Part shown: in pieces, positions 1 to 7,872 of the stretch
Position numbering within the stretch: position 1 is the first letter of the stretch
Layout of the letters: each line of letters starts with the position of its first letter
Source: Kribbella rubisoli
GTDB taxonomy: Bacteria > Actinomycetota > Actinomycetes > Propionibacteriales > Kribbellaceae
Direction of reading: 5' to 3'
Assembly (NCBI RefSeq): GCF_004217145.1
Contig: NZ_SHKR01000011.1
Coordinates: 1,488,001-1,552,000, forward strand
Length of the DNA stretch: 64,000 nt
The notes under the pieces: generated by a model
The model's input: only the letters and a program-made list of their open reading frames with translations
What the model was told of the DNA's origin: nothing
The model's database searches: none
Made by a program: the position numbers and the translations under genes

Positions 1-203
1 AGGTAGGACAGGTCCTTGCGGAGCTTGGCGGAGTTGACCCCGGCCGCCGTCGCCAGATCCTCGCTCGACGCGGTCGCGATGCCGTTGTCCGAGAGCGCGG
101 TCAGGGCCCGCAGGTAGACCGGCAAGCGCGCGACAGTCGCCTCGGGGATGCCGCGTTCGGTTCTCGTCGGCGGGCCGGGGCGACGGCTGCTGGCACGCGT
201 CAC
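1..203 (-). CDS. rex: Redox-sensing transcriptional repressor Rex (partial, N-terminal part only)
   Basis: Only the first 67 codons are present; the gene runs leftward out of the window. The translation carries a winged-helix start with the motifs SSEDLA, AGVN and KLRKDLSYL, characteristic of the DNA-binding domain of Rex, the NADH/NAD+-responsive repressor of respiratory and fermentation genes. The Rossmann sensor domain is outside the window. The GTG start at 203 is preceded by AGGAG 4 nt upstream. A Rex-type operator candidate lies about 65 bp upstream, suggesting autoregulation. In Streptomyces rex lies close to bldN, as here. Identification of the domain is seen directly; function is by family. 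Confidence 0.88.
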   Translation of the reverse strand, partial: MTRASSRRPGPPTRTERGIPEATVARLPVYLRALTALSDNGIATASSEDLATAAGVNSAKLRKDLSY

Positions 204-268
204 AATTCTCCTGGGAGCGGTTGGTTCACCGCGGTCTGACGGCCGGCGGCAGCTCTTACTCTAGGAGC

Positions 269-286
269 TTGTGAACGTGAGAACAA
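269..286 (-). promoter_or_regulatory. Candidate Rex operator (ROP) upstream of rex
   Basis: TTGTGAACGTGAGAACAA. The left arm is a perfect TTGTGAA Rex half-site; the right arm matches TTCACAA at only 4 of 7 positions, including the outer ACAA. It sits between rex and the glutaredoxin gene, where rex autoregulation would be expected. It could be a degenerate site or chance. Confidence 0.45.
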
Positions 287-316
287 AATCGGCGAGGGTG
301 ACCTGCAAGACACGCC

Positions 317-553
317 CTAGCTTGTCAAGGCCTTCCTGAGCCTCGCGGGGTCCACCCGCCAGAAGTCGTGCTGCTTCCCGTCGACGAACGTGACCGGGAT
401 CTGTTCGCCGTACTGCGTGAACAGCTGGTCATCCTGGGTGATGTCGACCTCGGTCCACTCCACGCCGAGCTCGCCGCAGACCGCGCGGATGATCTCCCGG
501 GCGTCGTCACAGAGGTGGCAGCCGGGTTTCCCGTACATCGTGACCCGGCTCAT
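317..553 (-). CDS. Glutaredoxin-family thiol-disulfide protein
   Basis: A 78-residue thioredoxin-fold protein with a CHLC redox motif (Cys12, Cys15) and the cis-proline segment IPVTF around residue 53. This is the short glutaredoxin-like family (DUF836 type) common in actinobacteria; it should act in the cytosol in thiol redox exchange, but the substrate is unknown. Its ATG overlaps the TGA of the upstream acyl-CoA ligase (ATGA), so the two are translationally coupled, and rex follows on the same strand. Linkage to a redox-sensing repressor supports a redox role by inference. Confidence 0.85.
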   Translation of the reverse strand: MSRVTMYGKPGCHLCDDAREIIRAVCGELGVEWTEVDITQDDQLFTQYGEQIPVTFVDGKQHDFWRVDPARLRKALTS

Positions 554-1998
554 CGACCGCTCTCCCGCAGCCGTCCCTTGGCAACCTTGCCTGTGACCGA
601 GTGCGGGAGTTGGTCCACGACCTCGATCTCGACCGGGGACTTGAACCGCGCGAGCCGGCCCTCGGCGTACTCACGGACCGCCGCAACATCCACCGTGGTG
701 TCTGCCTGCGGTACGACGAACGCCTTGACCGCCTCGCCCGTCTCCTCGGACGGCATACCGATGACAGCCGCCTCGCGTACGCCGGGAGCAGCGACCAGCA
801 CTTCCTCGACCTCGCTCGGGAACACGTTGAAGCCGGACACGATGATCAGCTCGCGGAGCCGATCGACCAGGAACAGGTCGCCGTCGGAGTCCAGGAACCC
901 GACGTCACCGGTCCGGTACCAGCCCTTCGCGTCCGGACCGTCCACGCCGTCCGGCCAGTACCCGGAGAAGAGGTTGCCGCCGCGGATCAGGATCTCGCCG
1001 GGATCGTCGCCCTCGACGTCCTCGCCCTGCTCGTCGGCGATCCTGAGCTCGACGTTCGGCAGCGGGCGGCCGACGGAGCCGAGCTTCGGCTCGGACTCGC
1101 CCAGTGTTGTCGTGACGCCCGGGGAAGCCTCGGTCAGGCCGTACCCCTGGTGCACGAAGTGGCCGCTCACCTGCTCGAAGCGATCCGCGAGCGTGCGGTC
1201 GAGCGTGGACGCGCCGGTCAGCACCACCTTGACCGGCTGCAGCGCAGCACGCAGATCGGCTCGACCCAGGAGGGTGTGCAGCGCCGGCGGGGCCAGCGGC
1301 AGGCGGGTCACGCCGTGCTTGCCGACCAGCTCGAGAGTCTCCTCGGGGTCGAATCGCTGCTCGACGATCAGCGCCGCGCCGGTGGCGACGGCCCAGCCCA
1401 GGACGGCGTTCAAGCCGAACGCGTGGAACATCGGCAGCACGCCGAGAACCACGTCCTCGGGCCCCATCCGGTCTTCTCCGAGCTCGGTGAGGTTCTGCAC
1501 ATTCGCGGAAAGTGCCCGATGGGTGAGCATCGCGGCACGCGGATCTCCACTGGTCCCGGACGTGTACAGCAGGACCGCGAGCGCCTCGGGATCGATCGGC
1601 AACGGTAACGGAGCGTCACCTTCGAGCTGCCCCGGCGCCACCGTCCGGATGCCCTCGAGCCGGTCCGCGAGGCCCGGTCCAGCGATCGCCAGCCGGGCTC
1701 CGGAGTGCGCCGTGACGGTCGCGATCTCGGGCTTGGTGAGCCCGGTGTTCAGCGGCACTGCGACCAGTCCGGCCCGGAGAATGCCCAGGTAGGACGCGAC
1801 GAAGTCGATGCTGTTGGCAACCAGGAGAAGGACCCGGGCCCCGGGCACCAAACCGGCCGCGGCAAGCCCCTTCGCGGTCTGGTCGACGGCGGCGTCGACC
1901 TCGCTCCAGGTCAGTCGGCGGTCCCCGTCGACCAGCGCCGGACGCTCGCCGTGCCGTCGCGCTGTGTCACGAAGAATGTCCGCGAAATTCACGTTCAC
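550..1998 (-). CDS. Class I adenylate-forming enzyme, acyl-CoA ligase type
   Basis: A 482-residue AMP-binding enzyme expected to activate a carboxylic acid with ATP and transfer it to CoA. Visible motifs: P-loop YTSGTSGDPR at about residue 145, GYGLTEASP in the middle, YRTGDVGFLD, and the C-terminal TGKVAKGRL with the catalytic lysine. The P-loop has Arg where most family members have Lys (PKG becomes PRA). It is somewhat shorter than typical long-chain acyl-CoA ligases (500-600 residues). The GTG or ATG region at 1998 starts MNVNFADIL, a usual N-terminus. First gene of a leftward operon with glutaredoxin and perhaps rex. The acyl substrate cannot be read from the sequence. Confidence 0.88.
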   Translation of the reverse strand: MNVNFADILRDTARRHGERPALVDGDRRLTWSEVDAAVDQTAKGLAAAGLVPGARVLLLVANSIDFVASYLGILRAGLVAVPLNTGLTKPEIATVTAHSGARLAIAGPGLADRLEGIRTVAPGQLEGDAPLPLPIDPEALAVLLYTSGTSGDPRAAMLTHRALSANVQNLTELGEDRMGPEDVVLGVLPMFHAFGLNAVLGWAVATGAALIVEQRFDPEETLELVGKHGVTRLPLAPPALHTLLGRADLRAALQPVKVVLTGASTLDRTLADRFEQVSGHFVHQGYGLTEASPGVTTTLGESEPKLGSVGRPLPNVELRIADEQGEDVEGDDPGEILIRGGNLFSGYWPDGVDGPDAKGWYRTGDVGFLDSDGDLFLVDRLRELIIVSGFNVFPSEVEEVLVAAPGVREAAVIGMPSEETGEAVKAFVVPQADTTVDVAAVREYAEGRLARFKSPVEIEVVDQLPHSVTGKVAKGRLRESGR

Positions 1999-2361
1999 CA
2001 GGTGAGTCTGTCACGGCCACGGGGGCCACGGACTTTCAACCGGCTTGCCCAGAACGGTTGCAGCAGAGCGTGACCACCGATATACAGGTGACTTCGCGGG
2101 CGCGCTTCTGTCGAACCTCACACTGCAGAAACCCGGCCGCGCGGGGAACCTCATGCGCGATGCTCCACCCTCCCCACAGCAGGCTGCTCCGACTGACGGA
2201 CGCAGTCCGCTGGCGCATTCGTGACGACCAGACCGGACGGAAGGCGGCACGCCTCAGGCTGTTGACAGTATGTGTCCGAGCGACGACGCTCGGTGCTGCC
2301 TCAGCCACTGTGGCCATTCGCGGATGTGTCAGAAGACGTGTCAGTTGAACGGGGAGAAAAC
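1999..2361. other. Divergent intergenic region between acyl-CoA ligase and the bldN-like gene
   Basis: No convincing gene. A TTGACA hexamer is at 2262-2267 reading right, followed by a perfect 7-bp hairpin (CCGAGCG/CGCTCGG, 2276-2293) in the likely 5' leader of the sigma factor gene. A clear -10 was not found. Long in-frame readings through this stretch lack a ribosome-binding site. Confidence 0.4.
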
Positions 2362-2934
2362 TTGACCACGCCGGAGCCAAGCCCGGACGGGATGAGACGT
2401 GCAGAGCTCGTCGATCGCGCCCAGGCCGGGGACGTCGGTGCCTTCGGTGAGCTGTACGACGAGTACTCGCTCACCGTCTATCGCTACATCTATGCGCGGG
2501 TGTCCTCGTCGGCACTCGCAGAGGATCTCACCAGTGAGACCTTCGTCCGGGCGCTCCGCGCGCTGGACTCGTTCCGCTGGCAGGGCCGGGACTTCGGCGC
2601 CTGGCTGGTGACGATCGCCCGGAACCTGATCACCGACCACTACAAGTCCGGGCGGGTCCGGCTGGAAGTGGTCACCGACGAGATCGAGACCCACGACCGG
2701 CAGACCGAGGGTCCCGAGATCGATGTGCTCGCCGCCGCGACCGCCGAAGTACTGCGGGACGCGGTCGCGGGTCTGCCGGACGAGCAGCGCGACTGCCTGA
2801 CGATGCGGTTCTTCGCCGGCCTGTCGATCGCGGAAACGGCCAAGGCGCTCGAGAAGTCAGAGGGCGCCGTCAAGCAACTGCAACTGAGGGCCGTGAGGCA
2901 CTTGGCGAAGGTTATCCCCAAGGACTTGAGGTGA
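2362..2934 (+). CDS. bldN: ECF sigma factor, BldN-like
   Basis: A 190-residue RNA polymerase sigma factor of the ECF type. Region 2 is visible as GAFGELYDEYSLTVYRYIYARV, region 2.4 as WQGRDFGAWLVTIARNLITDHYKS, and region 4 as LPDEQRDCLTMRFFAGLSIAETAKALEKSEGAVKQLQLRAV. I chose TTG 2362 because GGGGAG lies 5 nt upstream; an in-frame ATG at 2272 has no such site and ATG 2392 is a fallback. The next gene is a DUF5667 membrane protein, the arrangement of Streptomyces bldN-rsbN, and rex is nearby as in Streptomyces. In Streptomyces BldN drives aerial development and carries a long removable N-terminal extension; here the extension is only about 15-20 residues. Confidence 0.82.
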   Translation: MTTPEPSPDGMRRAELVDRAQAGDVGAFGELYDEYSLTVYRYIYARVSSSALAEDLTSETFVRALRALDSFRWQGRDFGAWLVTIARNLITDHYKSGRVRLEVVTDEIETHDRQTEGPEIDVLAAATAEVLRDAVAGLPDEQRDCLTMRFFAGLSIAETAKALEKSEGAVKQLQLRAVRHLAKVIPKDLR

Positions 2935-2957
2935 GGCGGATGACAACGAATGTCTTT

Positions 2958-2986
2958 CGTAACCCGTCAGCGAGTTTCCTCGTTCC
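2958..2986 (+). promoter_or_regulatory. Candidate BldN-dependent promoter of the rsbN-like gene
   Basis: CGTAAC at 2958-2963, 17 nt, then CGTTCC at 2981-2986. The Streptomyces BldN promoter consensus as I recall it is CGTAAC-N16-CGTTGA, so the -35 is exact and the -10 matches in CGTT. It lies 55 nt before the RsbN-like start, matching the known BldN-dependent expression of rsbN in Streptomyces. Confidence 0.55.
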
Positions 2987-3040
2987 TCTTCATGAGGACC
3001 TGTCGGTGACCCCGACTGGCCATTGAGGAGAACGAACATC

Positions 3041-4252
3041 ATGAGTGACCTACACAGGGCTCGAGCGCGCGCGGAGTCATTCGCGCACGCCGTCGATCAC
3101 GGGCCCCGTCACTCCGCGCGACTGAGCGAAGACCCCGAGTTGCTGGAAGCTGTGGAGCTGGTCGGACGGCTGAGGACCGCCGGCGCAGTTGCACCGCGAC
3201 CGGAGTTCAGCGCCGAGTTGCGGCACCGTCTGCTGGAGCAGGCGGCGGCGCGCGCGGCAACCACTGCGACTCCGACGATGGTGCGCAGCGCACCGGACAG
3301 CTCGGACGACCCGCCGGGTCGCGAGGACGTTGGCGCGTCCGTGACAGATATCCGCCGCCGACAGGGCCGGAGGATCCGGCTCGTGGCCAGTACCGCCGCG
3401 CTCGTCCTGCTCGGAGGTGGCATCGGTTCTGCCGCCGCCGCTCAGCAGGCCATGCCCGGCGACACGTTGTACGGGATGAAGCGCAGCATCGAGAACGTGT
3501 CGACCAATGTGAGCGTCGGAGACGACTCACGCGGCCGGCGCGACCTCGAGCACGCGATGACCCGACTGTCCGAAGTCCGCCAGCTCGCCGCCAACGGCGG
3601 TTCGGTGGGCACGATCAATGCGACCCTGGACGACTTCTCGGTGCAGTCCCGCAAGGGCGTGTCCCGACTGGTCGCGTCGTACCAGCAGAACGGCGACGAG
3701 AGTTCGATCAGCGCGATCACGGCCTTCATCACCAGCGCCCGCCAGGCTCTTGTGGGGCTCGCGCCCAAACTCCCGCCGGAGTCGCTGAAGTCCGGAGTGG
3801 AGGCGCTGGCGACGATCGAGCAGCTGGCGCAGCACACGTCGGCGGCCTGCCCGAAATGCGCGGCGCCGAAGTCGGCCACCACCGGCGGCACCACCACCAG
3901 CAAGCCGAACCGGACGACGCCCGGTAACGGCGAGCCGAGTGACCCGGCCAAGCCGGGGACGAGCACCAAGGCGTCCTCGACCATCCCGACACCCGGTGCG
4001 TCGACCACGCTCCAACCGAGCACGTCACCGACCAACATTCCGAACACCACGATCGTCGAGGAGTCCACGGACCCGCCTGCGACGGTCCTGAAGACGCCAC
4101 CGAAGCCGTCGCCGTCGAACTCGCCGATTGCGACGCCCACCGTGCTGCCTTCGCTGACCCCGACCACGCCGTCCTGGCCGTGGCCGTTCCCGACCACACC
4201 GCTGATCGATCTCCCAGGGATCATCAACACCCTGCTCCCACCCTGGAAGTAA
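3041..4252 (+). CDS. DUF5667 membrane protein, probable RsbN-type anti-sigma factor
   Basis: A 403-residue protein. Residues 1-115 are a charged cytoplasmic N-terminus, about 117-140 a transmembrane segment (LVASTAALVLLGGGIGSAAA), then a DUF5667 domain (PGDTLYGMKRSIENV, residues about 145-245) and a long extracellular tail of about 140 residues rich in Pro, Thr and Ser; a CPKC motif sits just before the tail. ATG 3041 follows GAGGAG at 3025-3030. Position directly after the BldN-like sigma gene and single-pass topology fit RsbN, the membrane anti-sigma that sequesters BldN in Streptomyces; the sigma-binding role is inferred. The C-terminal half suggests a cell-wall-spanning sensor or anchor. 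Confidence 0.75.
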   Translation: MSDLHRARARAESFAHAVDHGPRHSARLSEDPELLEAVELVGRLRTAGAVAPRPEFSAELRHRLLEQAAARAATTATPTMVRSAPDSSDDPPGREDVGASVTDIRRRQGRRIRLVASTAALVLLGGGIGSAAAAQQAMPGDTLYGMKRSIENVSTNVSVGDDSRGRRDLEHAMTRLSEVRQLAANGGSVGTINATLDDFSVQSRKGVSRLVASYQQNGDESSISAITAFITSARQALVGLAPKLPPESLKSGVEALATIEQLAQHTSAACPKCAAPKSATTGGTTTSKPNRTTPGNGEPSDPAKPGTSTKASSTIPTPGASTTLQPSTSPTNIPNTTIVEESTDPPATVLKTPPKPSPSNSPIATPTVLPSLTPTTPSWPWPFPTTPLIDLPGIINTLLPPWK

Positions 4253-4263
4253 GCCACACCAAA

Positions 4264-4304
4264 CTGAGGCCCCCGGCACAAGCACCACGCGCCGGGGGCC
4301 TCAG
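4264..4304 (+). terminator. Strong hairpin after the rsbN-like gene
   Basis: A perfect 14-bp stem (4264-4277 with 4291-4304; CTGAGGCCCCCGGC and its complement) with a 13-nt loop, starting 12 nt after the stop codon. No T-tract follows, as is common for actinobacterial terminators. Confidence 0.7.
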
Positions 4305-4410
4305 TGTGCAGCCGGTCCGGCACACGCATCATGTGCCGGGGGCCTCAGTGTGCTGCCGGTCCGGCACACGCATCATGTGCCGGGGCCTCGCAGTACTGCC
4401 GGTCCGGCAT
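4299..4410. repeat. 43-bp tandem repeat, about 2.6 copies
   Basis: GCCTCAGTGTG begins at 4299 and again at 4342, and a diverged copy (GCCTCGCAGTACTGCC) at 4385, giving a 43-bp period. Each full unit contains CCGGCACA...TGTGCCGG, so every unit can form its own hairpin. It extends the terminator hairpin immediately upstream; it looks like local duplication of the terminator arm. Confidence 0.75.
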
Positions 4411-4580
4411 CGCCCAGGCCCGACACTTTCTCCCGGCACCCCTGCCGAACGCTGCTGCTCTTCGGCGGCGAGATGCTCCGCGCCGGTCTGCAGGGTGGCG
4501 ATCGCGGAACATTTCTGCCACCACCAGCAAACTTGTTACCGCAAACCCCCGGCCCGCGGTTCACCCCACCCCACCCCGCT

Positions 4581-4734
4581 GGACGTCTCAGGGGTCAACC
4601 CCTCAGTTGGTCGGTTCACCCACCCCGGCCCCCGACTGGACGTCTCAGGGGTCAACCCTTCAGTTGGTCGGTTCGCGCCACCAAATCTGCGGGGTCAAGC
4701 GGCCGTCTCATGGGTTGACCCCTGAGACGTCCAC
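4581..4734. repeat. Composite intergenic repeat element, copy A
   Basis: Two direct copies of a 40-bp unit (4581-4620 and 4638-4677, 57-bp period) whose core GGGGTCAACCC is followed by TCAGTTGGTCGGTTC, then an inverted core at 4706-4734. A 22-bp stretch at 4713-4734 is the exact reverse complement of 4581-4602. The segment 4706-4729 alone folds into a 9-of-10 bp hairpin. Positions 4661-4731 align with 18323-18392 (copy B). Both copies lie between convergent genes. Confidence 0.75.
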
Positions 4735-4735
4735 G

Positions 4736-4803
4736 CCGGGCGGGTGCCGGGCGGGCGGGTGCCGGGCGGGCGGGTGCCGGGCGGGTGCCGGGCGGGTGCT
4801 CGG
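4736..4803. repeat. G-rich simple repeat (GCCGGGCGGGT units)
   Basis: About six near-perfect copies of GCCGGGCGGG(C/T) directly after composite repeat copy A and 30 bp from the stop codon of the acyltransferase gene. The runs of three Gs on the plus strand could form G-quadruplexes. The stretch 4411-4580 between the terminator repeats and copy A shows no gene. Confidence 0.7.
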
Positions 4804-4832
4804 CAAGCGCTCGGGGGGCGGGCGGTGCGGTG

Positions 4833-5951
4833 TTAGAAGAAGACGCTGCGGCGTTGCATCAGCAGGGTGTAGAGGGTCTGCTGGATGGTCTCGCGGACCT
4901 GGTCGGTGACGTTGAAGACCAGCATCGGGTCGTCGGCGGCGCCGTCGGGGAACTCGTCGGTGCGGATCGGCTCGCCGAACTCGATCAGCCACTTCGACGG
5001 CAGCGGGATCAACCCGAGCGGTCCGAGCAGCGGGAAGAACGGCGTGATCGGGATGTACGGGACGCCGAGCAGCCGAGCCAGCGAGGCGATGTTGCCGACC
5101 AGCGGATAGATCTCCTCGGCGCCCACGATCGAGCAGGGGACGATCGGTACGCCGGTCCGCATCGCGGCGCTGACGAATCCGCCGCGCCCGAAGCGCTGCA
5201 GCTTGTACCGCTCGGCGAACGGCTTGCCGAGGCCCTTGAATCCTTCGGGCCAGACGCCGACCAGGTTGCCCTGGCGGAGCAGCCGCTCGGCATCGTCGTT
5301 GTTCGCCAGGGTCGCGCCGCCCTTGCGCGACAGCTCGCCGACGAACGGCGTCTGGAACACGAGGTCCGCTGCCAGCGTGCGGAGCGGCCGGCCGGTGTGG
5401 TCCGCGACGACGACCTGGGTCACCAGTCCGTCGATCGGCATCGTGCCGGAGTGGTTCGCGACGATCAGCGCGCTGCCGTCGGCGGGGATGTTCTCGATAC
5501 CGCGCACCTCGACGCGGAACCACTTCTCCACCATCGGGCGCAGCATCGGCAGCAGCACCTGGTCGGTCAGGTCGGAGTCGTACCCGAACTCGTCGAGCTC
5601 GTAGTCACCGCTCAGTCGCCGGCGCAGGAACGCCAGCCACTCGGCGACCCGGCGCTCGCCGTCGTCACCGAACAGCTCCCGCACCACCCGCTCCAACCGC
5701 CCGAAGTCCAGCCCGCCGAGGTCCAGCCCGGACAGGTCAGGCCCGTCGACGTCCGGCACGGCACCGACCGGCTCGACCGTCGGGTCTGCCCCACCGAGGT
5801 CTTCACCGCTTGTTTTGGTCCGGCTGTTCTTCTTGGTGCGGTTGCCTGGTCCGACGAGCGCGCGGGCGGCGGCGGATGGCGTCGTACGGCGTCCGCTCCC
5901 GCGCCCGGGCCGGCCGCCGGAACCGATCGGGATCACGTCCGCGTCAGCCAC
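4833..5951 (-). CDS. Lysophospholipid acyltransferase family protein (PlsC-type)
   Basis: A 372-residue putative membrane-associated acyltransferase expected to acylate a lyso-glycerolipid. Residues 1-120 are a non-catalytic extension including a short pentapeptide-like run (DLSGLDLGGLDFGRLE, 72-87). The catalytic domain has ANHSGTMPIDG at about 165-175 (His-Asp pair spaced as in the actinobacterial subfamily rather than strict HX4D), an EGFKGLGKP block and VPIVPCSIVGAEE. It follows the SDR gene with an 8-bp overlap and is the likely counterpart of M. tuberculosis Rv0502, which also sits beside the GalE2-like SDR. Natural substrate is unknown. Confidence 0.83.
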   Translation of the reverse strand: MADADVIPIGSGGRPGRGSGRRTTPSAAARALVGPGNRTKKNSRTKTSGEDLGGADPTVEPVGAVPDVDGPDLSGLDLGGLDFGRLERVVRELFGDDGERRVAEWLAFLRRRLSGDYELDEFGYDSDLTDQVLLPMLRPMVEKWFRVEVRGIENIPADGSALIVANHSGTMPIDGLVTQVVVADHTGRPLRTLAADLVFQTPFVGELSRKGGATLANNDDAERLLRQGNLVGVWPEGFKGLGKPFAERYKLQRFGRGGFVSAAMRTGVPIVPCSIVGAEEIYPLVGNIASLARLLGVPYIPITPFFPLLGPLGLIPLPSKWLIEFGEPIRTDEFPDGAADDPMLVFNVTDQVRETIQQTLYTLLMQRRSVFF

Positions 5952-6951
5952 GCAACGCTCCCAGCCCCGCGCCGAGCAGGCCGGTGACCCGCGTCATCGC
6001 GCCGGCCCCGAGTGAGGAGCGGAAGTCGTCGAACGCCTCCGCGGTCGTGTACTTCGGCTCGAACCCGAACTCTGTCCGCATCCGGGTCGTGTCCACGCCC
6101 CGCCCGTACGTGAGGAAGGTGATCTGGTCCGGCGAGAAGTCCGCGAGCCGGGCCCGCCGTACTGCGGCGGCCGTGCTGGACGCGGTGAACGAAGGCAGCC
6201 GCAGGGTGGGCCGGCCGAGCCGGCGGATCGCCTGGGACAGCGAGATCATGCCGTCGCCGGCCAGGTTGAAGGTCCCGGGAAGGTCGTTGACGGTCGCGCG
6301 CTGGATCGCTTCGACGCCGTCGTCCTCGTGCAGGAACTGCAGGCGCGCGTCGTACCCGAAGACGGTCGGGACGACGGGGAGAGCGAAGTACCGCGTCATC
6401 GGGGAATTGGTTTTGGGGCCGATCCAGTTCGCCATCCGGAGTGTGGTGACGCAGACGTCGGGGCGGCGCCGCGCGAAGCCGCGCACGTACCCCTCGACCT
6501 CGACCGCGTCCTTGCTCAGCCCGTGGTGATGGATCGCCCGCGGCGCCATCTCCTCGGTGAACATGGCCGGATCGCGCGGACCCGCGCCGTACACCGTGGT
6601 CGAGGACTTGACCACCAGCTTGGCCACGCCGGACGCCTTCTGGCAGGCGGCGAGCAGCTGCATGGTGCCGATGACGTTGATCTCCTTCATCGACGAACGA
6701 CCACCGGCGCTGCCGGGGGTCGCCACGACGCCCGTGTGGACGACCGTATCCACGCCTTCGGCCGCGATCACCTTGGCGATCACGGGGTTACGGATATCGG
6801 CCCGGACGAACCGGACCCGCCCGAGCTCGGCCCGTGGCGGGACCACATCGACACCGAGCACGGTGCCGATCGCCGGGTCATCGGCCAGCCTGCGGGCACA
6901 GCGAGCACCGGCGTCTCGCGAGACGCCGGTCACCATCACTACCTGTGCCAC
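5944..6951 (-). CDS. NAD-dependent epimerase/dehydratase (SDR), GalE2/Rv0501-like
   Basis: A 335-residue extended SDR with an N-terminal Rossmann segment (MAQVVMVTGVSRDAGARCA; the usual TGxxGxxG is modified), VDVV after the second strand, ADIRNP, SSTTVYG with the family tyrosine, and PTVFGYDARLQFLHEDD in the C-terminal half. It presumably acts on a nucleotide-activated or lipid-linked substrate in the cytosol, but is annotated galE2 elsewhere by homology only. It lies between the 33-residue ribosomal protein gene and the acyltransferase gene, the same order as Rv0500B-Rv0501-Rv0502, all leftward. The GTG at 6951 is preceded by a purine-rich GGGGG. Confidence 0.85.
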   Translation of the reverse strand: MAQVVMVTGVSRDAGARCARRLADDPAIGTVLGVDVVPPRAELGRVRFVRADIRNPVIAKVIAAEGVDTVVHTGVVATPGSAGGRSSMKEINVIGTMQLLAACQKASGVAKLVVKSSTTVYGAGPRDPAMFTEEMAPRAIHHHGLSKDAVEVEGYVRGFARRRPDVCVTTLRMANWIGPKTNSPMTRYFALPVVPTVFGYDARLQFLHEDDGVEAIQRATVNDLPGTFNLAGDGMISLSQAIRRLGRPTLRLPSFTASSTAAAVRRARLADFSPDQITFLTYGRGVDTTRMRTEFGFEPKYTTAEAFDDFRSSLGAGAMTRVTGLLGAGLGALRG

Positions 6952-6997
6952 GAGCTACCCCCAGCCGGACCGGGCGCGGCGGAACAGTACCTGCCGG

Positions 6998-7099
6998 CTA
7001 CTTGCCGAGCTTGCGGCGCTGCACCCGCGTCTTCTTCAGCAGCTTGCGGTGCTTCTTCTTCGCCATACGCTTACGGCGCTTCTTGATTACGGAACCCAC
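6998..7099 (-). CDS. Very small basic ribosome-associated protein (AURKAIP1/COX24 domain, bS22-like)
   Basis: Thirty-three residues, [19 protein letters not shown] and onward, almost entirely Lys and Arg, ending in QRRKLGK. This is the actinobacterial bS22 / AURKAIP1-domain protein, a tiny 30S ribosomal component near the decoding region (Rv0500B in M. tuberculosis). The GTG at 7099 gives the conserved length; a longer reading from 7180 has no family support. It is followed by the GalE2-like SDR gene. Usual gene finders often miss it. Confidence 0.9.
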   Translation of the reverse strand: MGSVIKKRRKRMAKKKHRKLLKKTRVQRRKLGK

Positions 7100-7209
7100 G
7101 TCGGACCATCCAAACTCAAAGAGAACGTCGGCAAAGCTTACCTGTAGGTCACTCCCCCGACCTAAAGCAGCCTCCTCCACTAAACTTGAGGACGACCTGG
7201 GGAGGTTCT

Positions 7210-7872
7210 TTGAGGGCTCGATACGACGGTTTGGCGGAGTGGTACGACGAGCGGTTCGTGGTCGGCGCGGAGACCCATCAGCCCGGGATACTCGAGCTAC
7301 TAGGGACCGGTTCAGGCCCCTGTCTGGACATCGGCTGTGGCACCGGCCGGAACTTCGAGACCATCCGTGCGAGCGGCCGCCTACCGGTCGGTATCGACTA
7401 CTCGACGGATCAGCTGCAGCGCGCCCGGACCCGCACCGACGGTCCGCTGGTGCACGGCGACGCCGCCGCGCTTCCGTTCGCCGACGCGTCCTTCGACACC
7501 GCGATCTCCCTGTGGATCTCGACGGACGTCGACGACTTCGGCGCGGTCCTGCTCGAGGCGGCGCGGGTGCTGCGCCCGGGCGGCGTGCTGGTCGCGTACG
7601 GCGTGCACCCCTGCTTCAACGGACCGCATGTCCTCTACGAGGAGGATGGCCGGCGGACCGCCTACCCGACGTACCGCCAGTCCGGCTGGCACCACGAGTC
7701 CCCGTGGTGGAGCGCGGAAGGCATCCGGCGCCGGATCGGGATGCGCCATGTCCCGCTGGCCGAGTATCTGAACGCGATCATCAGCTCCGGCCTGACGGTC
7801 GAGCGGTTCGAGGAGCCCACCGGGCCAGACATCCCGCACGCGCTGGCGTTCCGCGCGCGGCGCACCAGCTAA
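7210..7872 (+). CDS. Class I SAM-dependent methyltransferase
   Basis: A 220-residue Rossmann methyltransferase with the SAM-binding motif [15 protein letters not shown] at about residues 38-52, DYSTDQL as the second acidic motif and [24 protein letters not shown] as post-I/II. I chose TTG 7210 because GGGGAGG lies 4-10 nt upstream; the earlier in-frame TTG at 7186 lacks one. Divergent from the bS22 gene. The substrate (small molecule, ubiquinone/menaquinone type, or other) cannot be inferred. Confidence 0.82.
   Translation: MRARYDGLAEWYDERFVVGAETHQPGILELLGTGSGPCLDIGCGTGRNFETIRASGRLPVGIDYSTDQLQRARTRTDGPLVHGDAAALPFADASFDTAISLWISTDVDDFGAVLLEAARVLRPGGVLVAYGVHPCFNGPHVLYEEDGRRTAYPTYRQSGWHHESPWWSAEGIRRRIGMRHVPLAEYLNAIISSGLTVERFEEPTGPDIPHALAFRARRTS

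Noticed and set aside
2272-2361. In-frame N-terminal extension of the BldN-like sigma factor from ATG 2272
   Set aside because: No ribosome-binding site; TTG 2362 has GGGGAG at the right distance. Kept as a possibility since Streptomyces BldN has an extension, but the sequence gives no support.
4299-4410. CRISPR-like array
   Set aside because: The 43-bp units are contiguous without distinct spacers, and no cas gene is nearby.
4708-4830. Pro/Ala/Arg-rich leftward open frame through the G-rich repeat
   Set aside because: Simple-repeat translation (ARHPP units) with no start or family.
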